Shown here: in pieces, positions 54,815 to 61,052 of the stretch
Layout of the letters: every line of letters begins with the position of its first letter
Position numbering within the stretch: position 1 is the first letter of the stretch
Origin: Acidobacteria bacterium Mor1
Lineage (GTDB): Bacteria > Acidobacteriota > Polarisedimenticolia > Polarisedimenticolales > Polarisedimenticolaceae
DNA length: 64,000 bases
Assembly: GCA_001664505.1 (NCBI GenBank)
Contig: CP011806.1
Location: 3,110,378 to 3,174,377 of the forward strand
Reading direction: 5' to 3'
Program-made: the position numbers and the translations under genes
The notes under the pieces: generated by a model
Databases searched by the model: none
What the model was told of the DNA's origin: nothing
The model's input: the letters and a program-made list of their open reading frames with translations, nothing else

Positions 54815-55372
54815 ATGTTTGATGTCCTTGGACAGCTCGTGGTGATCGTGCTGGCCGGCGACCTGATCGCCGGCTTCTTCCACTGGCTCGAGGACACCTA
54901 CTGCATGCGGGGCTACCTGTTCGCCGTCTGCGACCGCAATATCGACCACCACCGGTCGCCGACTCGCATGGGCCGGGCCCACTCCTTCCTTGACCGCAAC
55001 AAGTCCACCGCCGCACTGTTCGTGATCGGCATGATCTTGCTCTGGGCCTTGGACCTGTTGATGTGGCAAACGATCGGGGCCCTGTTCGTCGCCTCCTGCG
55101 GCAACGAGATTCACTACATCAACCATCGCCGCCTGGACGAACTCAATCCGGTCCAGCGATTCCTCGCCGATAGCGGGCTGATCCAGTCCCGGGTGCAGCA
55201 CAACCGCCACCATCGGGCTCCCTACGACCGGCTCTACTGCGTGATCGTCTCGTTCAACAACGAAGTGCTGGAGCGCATTCGCTTCTGGCGTGGGCTGGAG
55301 GCGGCGATCCGCATCGCCTCGTTCGGACACGTGGTGCCCCAACGGGGCAAGGCGAGCCGCAACGGATTCTAG
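54815..55372 (+). CDS. CarF/TMEM189-like lipid desaturase (plasmalogen-type)
   Basis: A 185-residue protein from the ATG at 54815 (weak ribosome site). It has the Kua/TMEM189 motifs: DLIAGFFHWLEDTY, NIDHHRSPTRMGRAHSFLDRN, EIHYINHRR, QHNRHHRAPYDRLYCVIVSFNN and then FWRGLEA, with the clustered His for a di-iron centre. Two to four membrane helices. Family members (animal TMEM189, bacterial CarF) introduce the vinyl-ether bond of plasmalogens; CarF is linked to light-induced carotenoid synthesis in Myxococcus. Length is shorter than most (about 260-280), so I call it a homologue only. Confidence 0.78.
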   Translation: MFDVLGQLVVIVLAGDLIAGFFHWLEDTYCMRGYLFAVCDRNIDHHRSPTRMGRAHSFLDRNKSTAALFVIGMILLWALDLLMWQTIGALFVASCGNEIHYINHRRLDELNPVQRFLADSGLIQSRVQHNRHHRAPYDRLYCVIVSFNNEVLERIRFWRGLEAAIRIASFGHVVPQRGKASRNGF

Positions 55373-55392
55373 CCCGGTCTTCGCGGCGAGGG

Positions 55393-56208
55393 TCAGGCGG
55401 CGCGCAGTGCGGGACGCCGAGACGGAGGGTTGCGCCGGCTGAACACCACGCCGAGCCAGAGCAAACCCAGGAGTACTCCACCGAGGGAGATCCACTGGGA
55501 GGTCGAGAACCCCAACCACCAGGAGCCCCGGTAATCTGCCCGCAGCATCTCGATCCCGAAGCGGGTAACACCCCCGACCACCCAGAACAGGCCGGCCGCG
55601 ACTCCCGTACGGCGGCTGCGATGGATCGCCCGGAGGCAGACGAGGAACACCAGCGTTCCCTGGGCGATCAGGAGCCATTGGGTCGGATGCAGGGTGACAT
55701 CCAGTGGAGTGCCGGCGATGGCGTGGGCCCGCTGGTCGGTGAAGATCATGCCCCAGCCCCAGTCGGTATGCCCGCCGTAGCAACATCCGGTCATCAGGCA
55801 GCCCACCCGGCCGATCGCCATCCCCAGGGCGCCCCCGACGAAACCGGCGTCGACGAACTGAGACCGGGTCAGCCCGAACTCCCGACCGGCGCGGCGCATC
55901 AGCCAGAAGCTGCCGATCAGCGCCCCGACGGCCCCGCCGAGCACCACCCGGCCGGCGGTCATGAACTGAACCCAGCTGACGCTGCCGGCGGCGAAGCGCT
56001 CCCACTCGACCACGATGTACGTGATCCGTGCGCCGATCTCCCCGGAGATCGCCACCCCGAAGCCGAGATCCACCATACGGTTGAACGGAGCGCCGTGACG
56101 CCGCATCAGATGGGCGAACATTCCGATCGCGGCGAGAAACGCGATGAGCAGAATCGTTCCGTATGTGGGCACGGGGATGCCACCGATCTCGAACAGCACA
56201 GGGTGCAT
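55393..56208 (-). CDS. Prolipoprotein diacylglyceryl transferase-like (Lgt family)
   Basis: A 271-residue membrane protein from the ATG at 56208. Seven helices; family motifs GRVVLGGAVGALIGS, AIGRVGCLMTGCCYGGHTDW and VTRFGIEMLRAD. The Lgt signature in the fourth helix is GRxGCxxxGCCYG, a variant also seen in Lgt-like paralogues, instead of the classical GRxGNFxNGE. It transfers diacylglycerol to lipobox cysteines, or is a paralogue with other substrates. Convergent with the CarF-like gene (20 bases apart). Confidence 0.8.
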   Translation of the reverse strand: MHPVLFEIGGIPVPTYGTILLIAFLAAIGMFAHLMRRHGAPFNRMVDLGFGVAISGEIGARITYIVVEWERFAAGSVSWVQFMTAGRVVLGGAVGALIGSFWLMRRAGREFGLTRSQFVDAGFVGGALGMAIGRVGCLMTGCCYGGHTDWGWGMIFTDQRAHAIAGTPLDVTLHPTQWLLIAQGTLVFLVCLRAIHRSRRTGVAAGLFWVVGGVTRFGIEMLRADYRGSWWLGFSTSQWISLGGVLLGLLWLGVVFSRRNPPSRRPALRAA

Positions 56209-56382
56209 GGGAGCTCCGTCGCGTCCGTGAAAGGACCACTCTCGCGTGGTCGCTCGCGAGAGTGGCGGCGCGCGCGTTCGGTGCGTCACGTCACGAAAAG
56301 TCTACGGCGGAGGCTCTGCGGAGAATACGAAAGCAACCGGTCGACTACCGGCCAGGATCAGCGGAAGCGCAGGAGGCTGCGG

Positions 56383-57159
56383 CTACTCGTCATCGGACAG
56401 TCGGGCGCCGCAACGGGCACACTCCGACGGCCGGGAGTCGCCGGTTATCCAGACGAGGAAGAAACCGCAACCGGGACAACGGCAGAACCAGAGAAAGGCC
56501 GCGACAGAGACCAACATCGAGAAGATGCAGATAGGGATCAGCACCTTGCCGAAGGCTCCCCACTTCGGCCCGAAGAACGACGCGGCCGGAAGCCCCAACA
56601 TACTCAGGAAAACCATCGACTGCGCAGCTTGGATGATCTGCATCGACCGGTCGAATTCTCTCCTCAAGTCCTTGGGCGCCTCCGGCTCCGGGTCGACTGG
56701 CTCCGTCAATACCAGGATCGGCTCCGCCTGCCGTACTTCCGGCTCGCTCTCAGCGGGAGACTGCTCGTTCCCCTCACCCGCCAACCATGCGTGCTTCGCC
56801 TCGTACTCCTCTGAAGTGAGTTCGCCCCGCTCCAGCGTCTCGGCAGTTTCGAGTTCGGTTCGATCCCACAGGTTGTCCCCGGCGTAGTCGGTCTCGGCGT
56901 AGCCGGTCGCGGTGACCATGAAGCGATCGCTGCAGCATCGGGCGTGGATCGAGAACGAGGGTGGAAGCCTCATACGCTCCCGCTGCACCGCCGGGAGCAG
57001 GAACTCCTCGTCCACATCCTGGGCAATCGGCGCCTCGACACCCTGACGCCAGACGAACTGGCCACACGGACCATCCTTCCCCTTCCAACCGTCCAGGGCC
57101 TTGCCGCAGGCCGGGCAATCGAGCTGGGGGTAGGGTTCGTAGATGTCGAAGCGATTCAT
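56383..57159 (-). CDS. Membrane protein with zinc-ribbon ends, unknown
   Basis: A 258-residue protein. The N-terminus has CPACGKALDGWKGK and another Cys pair (ARCCSDR), a linker rich in Glu/Pro (SPAESEPEVRQAEP), two probable membrane helices around 180-225 (SMVFLSMLGLPAASFFG, VLIPICIFSMLVSVAAFLWF) and a C-terminal zinc ribbon (CRCPGCG ... CARCG). Cytoplasmic ends hold metal sites. Divergent from the metallopeptidase-like gene at 57272. No family recognised. Confidence 0.62.
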   Translation of the reverse strand: MNRFDIYEPYPQLDCPACGKALDGWKGKDGPCGQFVWRQGVEAPIAQDVDEEFLLPAVQRERMRLPPSFSIHARCCSDRFMVTATGYAETDYAGDNLWDRTELETAETLERGELTSEEYEAKHAWLAGEGNEQSPAESEPEVRQAEPILVLTEPVDPEPEAPKDLRREFDRSMQIIQAAQSMVFLSMLGLPAASFFGPKWGAFGKVLIPICIFSMLVSVAAFLWFCRCPGCGFFLVWITGDSRPSECARCGARLSDDE

Positions 57160-57271
57160 GGGGCCTCGAGGAGCGTTGGTTGCTTGCCACCACAGTACCC
57201 CAGAGGAAGCACTCTATTCACGGGACATTCCTCAGGATCCCCGATCTCATTGTGGATTACACTCACCGCCC

Positions 57272-58597
57272 ATGGCGAAACTCGACGATATTCCGGGCGC
57301 GCTGACAACGGCCAACGACCTCCCACGGGTCGATTGGCTCCTGCTGACCCAATGGGTCATCGATGAGCTCCCCGAGCCCGAGTGGGAAACCGCTCTTGCG
57401 GAGTTGACCGAGCAGTGGCTCGAGCGCGTGGCGGAGGCCCTCGACGGAGACTACGAGGTCTTCGAGAGCGACCGGTTCTTCATCCTGACCAGCGCAGGCC
57501 GGACCTACGCATCGAATCTCGCTCAGACCGCCGAACGCGCCCTGGCCGAGATCTTCGAAGCGCTTCCCGATATCGCCCACGTCGATCCCTATCGCAAGCT
57601 GGCCTGTCTGGTATTCCACGACAATCAGCTCTACTACGAATACATCGATCACCCCGACGACGTGGGGGAGCTTTGTCTGCCCGACGGCGGTCACGCTTTC
57701 CTCGGCCGCGAGCAATTCGCCCTGGTCGAGAACAAGGAAGGGGTCGTCGAGGAGTACCTGGTCAGCGAGATCGCCTGCTCCTGCCTGTTCCAGCGGATGC
57801 TCCCGATGTGGCTCGAAGAAGGGGTGAAGCAACTCCTCGTCGAAGACGTGCTGCGCTACCGGAGTGGAGCGTTCTACGCTGGGGACAAGCACCGCATTCG
57901 CTTCCGCGTAGATGCCGGAGACCAGGAAACGCACCAGAAGTTTTGGAAGGGCAAAGAACTACGCCGCTTCTGGCAAGGACAGAGCTTCGGCGATGAGGAA
58001 GGAGGCTCGTACATGAGTCTCGGCCTCGGACAGATTCTCGCGGCCAGCATCCGGAGCCGCGGGAAGGACGACTTCCTGCGCCTGATCGAAACCGCCAGCC
58101 CGCTGGACGGCGGTGACCTGGCCATGCGAGAGATCTACGGGTTCGGTGTCGGTGAGCTGGCGGGCCAATTCCTCGGCCCGGGGGACTGGGACTGGAAACC
58201 GGTCGAGCCGATGGACTTTTTCGGCCGAGGCCTGCTCTACCACAGCAGCCGCCGGTTCAAGGAAGCCCTCGAGGATTTCGAAGCGGCGATCAGCCGAAGC
58301 GAAGAACCCGGCTGGCTCCGCACCACCGCCTGGTTTCTCGCGACCTGCCCCGACGACGATGTGCGAAACGGCGAACGAGCCGTCGAGCTCGCAACCCGCG
58401 CGGGAGAGTTGACCGCCTGGGAAGAGGAGGGGGCCCTGGATACCCTGGCCGCGGCCTACGCCGAGGCGGGTGACTTCGAGAACGCGATCAAGAACGCGCG
58501 GGCGGCCATCGCGAAACAGGACGACGAGTGGGGCAAGGCGGACGCGGCGGCGCGGCTGGAGCTCTACGAGGCGGGAAAGCCCCTCCGGGAGGATTAG
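57272..58597 (+). CDS. Gluzincin-like protein with lost HExxH histidines, plus TPRs
   Basis: A 441-residue protein from the ATG at 57272, no signal peptide. Residues about 55-250 follow the peptidase-MA/DUF1570 pattern: FILTSAGRTYASNLAQTAERALAEIF, LACLVFHDNQLYYEYI, and, where HExxH should be, SEIAC (S165-C169) followed by MWLEEG (180-184), the usual WLxEG position. Both His are replaced by Ser and Cys, so catalysis is unlikely. The last 100 residues are TPR-like (FKEALEDFEAAISRSEEPGW, AYAEAGDFENAIKNARAAIA). Role may be binding; it lies directly upstream of the DUF4062 gene (138 bases) on the same strand, but a separate promoter may lie between. Confidence 0.7.
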   Translation: MAKLDDIPGALTTANDLPRVDWLLLTQWVIDELPEPEWETALAELTEQWLERVAEALDGDYEVFESDRFFILTSAGRTYASNLAQTAERALAEIFEALPDIAHVDPYRKLACLVFHDNQLYYEYIDHPDDVGELCLPDGGHAFLGREQFALVENKEGVVEEYLVSEIACSCLFQRMLPMWLEEGVKQLLVEDVLRYRSGAFYAGDKHRIRFRVDAGDQETHQKFWKGKELRRFWQGQSFGDEEGGSYMSLGLGQILAASIRSRGKDDFLRLIETASPLDGGDLAMREIYGFGVGELAGQFLGPGDWDWKPVEPMDFFGRGLLYHSSRRFKEALEDFEAAISRSEEPGWLRTTAWFLATCPDDDVRNGERAVELATRAGELTAWEEEGALDTLAAAYAEAGDFENAIKNARAAIAKQDDEWGKADAAARLELYEAGKPLRED

Positions 58598-58640
58598 AGA
58601 AGGCGCCCGCAGCGCTCGACCTGACTCCGGCGAGAGATCG

Positions 58641-58671
58641 TTGATTGCCCCCGGCAACTCTCGGGTATAGT
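58641..58671 (+). promoter_or_regulatory. Possible promoter of the DUF4062-MoxR operon
   Basis: TTGATT (58641-58646) and TATAGT (58666-58671) with a 19-base spacer lie between the gluzincin-like gene and the DUF4062 start. Good -10, long spacer; moderate support. Confidence 0.45.
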
Positions 58672-58734
58672 GTCTCGAAAAATGTCGCACAAGAAGTCGC
58701 GGCAGGCCCACTGAACGGCGTCCGGCAAGGCAGC

Positions 58735-60021
58735 ATGAAGCTCTACGTTTCCTCCACTTTCAGGGACCTTGAGGCCCATCGGCTCGCGGCCCGAGATGCG
58801 ATCGAGTGCCTGAGGCACCAACCGATCGGGATGGAGAAGTACGTCGCCACAAACCGTCGCCCCCTGGATCTTTGCGAGCAAGATGCTCGAGAAAGCGATG
58901 GTTACATCGGGATTTTCGCCTGGCGCGTCGGCTACAAGCCGGACGGCAAACATCAGGCGATCACCGAACTCGAGTACCGCGCGGCAAAGGGCGCGGGAAA
59001 GCGCTGCCTGATCTTTCTCGCCGAGGAGGATGGCTGGCTCGGAGAAAAGGACAGCGACCTGTCGGAAATCCGCGCCCTGCGTGAGCACTTCGAACGTGAG
59101 TACACCGTCTCGTACTTTTCCAGCCCGGACAGTTTGGCACGCAAGGTGTCTCCGGCGGTGGCTCTCGAGTTCGGCAAGGGACCACCGCGATTTCCCTCGA
59201 TCCTCCCCTACATGACGAATCGGGGTCTTCAACTTCAAGCCACCGAACGTCACCTTCGCGAGCATCAGCAACGTCGCCAGAACCGGGCGTCCTTTTTGTT
59301 GGTCCACGGGAACGAACGCGAGGCTCACGACCGCTTCGTCGACCGGCTGCGGCTTGTCACGCTACCCAGGATCGCTCCCGGCCAGGCGACCCCGAAACGC
59401 TACGACGTCAAGTGGCCGGACAAGGGCGGCACGCTGACCGATCGCTTCGTATCGCTCCGAGATGACCTGGCCCGAGAGATCACCGGCGACTCCACCAGCC
59501 ACGAAGACCTGCTGCGAGACACCGTGGCCGGTCAAGGCTCTCCGGTCCTGGTCGAAACCACGTTCTACGGCGGCAGCTTCGACGCCGGAGAACAGGCGCT
59601 GATCGAGCGATGGTCCGACTACTGGCGTCGCTGGCCCGACCTACCTGCGGGTCAGATCCTGTTGGTCCTGTTCAACGTGTGCTACGAGGATTGCTCCTCG
59701 CTCGGGTGGCTCAAAGCGCGGCGGGCCCGTCGCCGGACCAAGGAACTTCGCGGTTTGATCAAACAGATCGCCGACACAACCTCGGAGCGCCTGCCGGTCG
59801 TGCCGCTTCCGGAACTGGGCCAAGTGCTCTCGGAGCATGTCAACCATTGGATTCGCGATGTGGAAGAGTATTGTGCAGAGAACGGCCTCGACCCGATCAG
59901 CGTGGGCGACAAGGTAAGGAACTACGCCAAGGCAATCTTCGGCAAGGACAACAAAGACGGCATCCCGATGGAGAAGCTTGCGCCCAAGCTGCATGAGGCA
60001 TTGGTCCGGTCGACGAGTTAG
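58735..60021 (+). CDS. DUF4062 protein with STAND-like (iSTAND) C-terminal region
   Basis: A 428-residue protein from the ATG at 58735, AAGG five bases upstream. Residues 2-110 match DUF4062 (KLYVSSTFRDLEAHRLAARDA, GYIGIFAWRVGYKPDGKHQAITELEY), a TIR-like fold used as effector or coupling domain in conflict systems. Residues about 180-400 resemble the inactive STAND domain: FLLVHGNEREAHDRFVDRL at the place of Walker A but without its GxxxxGKT, and LPAGQILLVLFNVCYED at the Walker-B strand without the acidic pair. No signal peptide. Followed by the MoxR gene after 35 bases. An effector/adaptor role is inferred from the family and neighbours. Confidence 0.75.
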   Translation: MKLYVSSTFRDLEAHRLAARDAIECLRHQPIGMEKYVATNRRPLDLCEQDARESDGYIGIFAWRVGYKPDGKHQAITELEYRAAKGAGKRCLIFLAEEDGWLGEKDSDLSEIRALREHFEREYTVSYFSSPDSLARKVSPAVALEFGKGPPRFPSILPYMTNRGLQLQATERHLREHQQRRQNRASFLLVHGNEREAHDRFVDRLRLVTLPRIAPGQATPKRYDVKWPDKGGTLTDRFVSLRDDLAREITGDSTSHEDLLRDTVAGQGSPVLVETTFYGGSFDAGEQALIERWSDYWRRWPDLPAGQILLVLFNVCYEDCSSLGWLKARRARRRTKELRGLIKQIADTTSERLPVVPLPELGQVLSEHVNHWIRDVEEYCAENGLDPISVGDKVRNYAKAIFGKDNKDGIPMEKLAPKLHEALVRSTS

Positions 60022-60056
60022 TTTCGGAAGCCGAGCCAGCGAGAGGAGTGTGTGAC

Positions 60057-61052
60057 GTGGAGTTCCCCTGGTATCGCGGAAACGGTGAAAAGGCGGCCGA
60101 GGAGGTCCCGGTCCCGACTCAGGGCCGGTCGCGCTTCACCGACCCTTCGGGCTATCGGCCGGACACCGGACTCATCGATGCGGTCAACGTCTCGCTGCAC
60201 TCGGGCCAACCGCTCCTCCTGACCGGCAGCCCCGGCACCGGGAAGACCCAGCTGGCCTACAGCCTGGCCCACGAACTGGGCATGCCCAAACCACACAAGT
60301 TCGAGACCAAGTCGACCAGCCTCTCTCGCGATCTGTTCTACACCTACGACACGCTGGGGCGGTTTCACGCGGCTCAAACCAAGTCGGAGGTGTTGGACCC
60401 GGTCCACTATCTGACCTTCAACGCCCTGGGAAAGGCGATCCTCCAGGCCAATCAGCCTGAGGCCGTCAAGCACCTGGTGCCCGCCGACGCTCTGCATGAC
60501 AGGCCCCGTCGGTCGGTCGTGCTCATCGACGAAGTGGATAAGGCTCCGCTGGATTTCCCCAACGATCTGCTCAACGAGATCGACGAGATGTACTTTCGCA
60601 TCCCGGAACTACGGGGCGAGGTGGTGCGAGCGGAACGCGAACTTCGCCCGGTGGTCGTCATCACCAGCAACTCCGAGAAGAACCTTCCCGCGCCTTTCCT
60701 GAGACGCTGCGTCTACTACGACATCCCCTTTCCCAAACTCGAGCGCCTGCGAGAGATCGTGGTGCAGCGGCTGGGACAAGACATCCTGCAGGCTCCCGGC
60801 GCGCTCAACGAGGCCATCGAACTTTTTGGTGAACTGGCGAGCGAGAACTCCGGGCTGACCCGGCGCCCTTCGACCGGAGAGCTGCTGGTGTGGCTTCGTG
60901 TACTCAGCGGCCTGCCCATCGTCGAGGGCTCGCTGCGTGAGGCCGGCGCCGAGAAGATCGTTCGCACGCTGACCCCGCTGATCAAGGTCGAGGAAGATGG
61001 CCGCAAGGCCAAGTCGATCGTGGAGCAATGGGCGAACAAGAGCGAAAGCTGA
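60057..61052 (+). CDS. MoxR-type AAA+ ATPase
   Basis: A 331-residue protein; start GTG 60057 chosen because AGAGGAG ends eight bases upstream (the GTG at 60048 overlaps that site). Walker A GSPGTGKT (residues 57-64), Walker B VVLIDEVDKAP (D158, E159), sensor-1-type VVITSNSEKNLP, and Arg-finger-type FLRRC. MoxR ATPases work as chaperones with vWA-domain partners. The next gene overlaps it by 25 bases, which implies coupled expression. Pairing with DUF4062 and a vWA-like protein resembles NTP-dependent conflict systems. Confidence 0.88.
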   Translation: MEFPWYRGNGEKAAEEVPVPTQGRSRFTDPSGYRPDTGLIDAVNVSLHSGQPLLLTGSPGTGKTQLAYSLAHELGMPKPHKFETKSTSLSRDLFYTYDTLGRFHAAQTKSEVLDPVHYLTFNALGKAILQANQPEAVKHLVPADALHDRPRRSVVLIDEVDKAPLDFPNDLLNEIDEMYFRIPELRGEVVRAERELRPVVVITSNSEKNLPAPFLRRCVYYDIPFPKLERLREIVVQRLGQDILQAPGALNEAIELFGELASENSGLTRRPSTGELLVWLRVLSGLPIVEGSLREAGAEKIVRTLTPLIKVEEDGRKAKSIVEQWANKSES

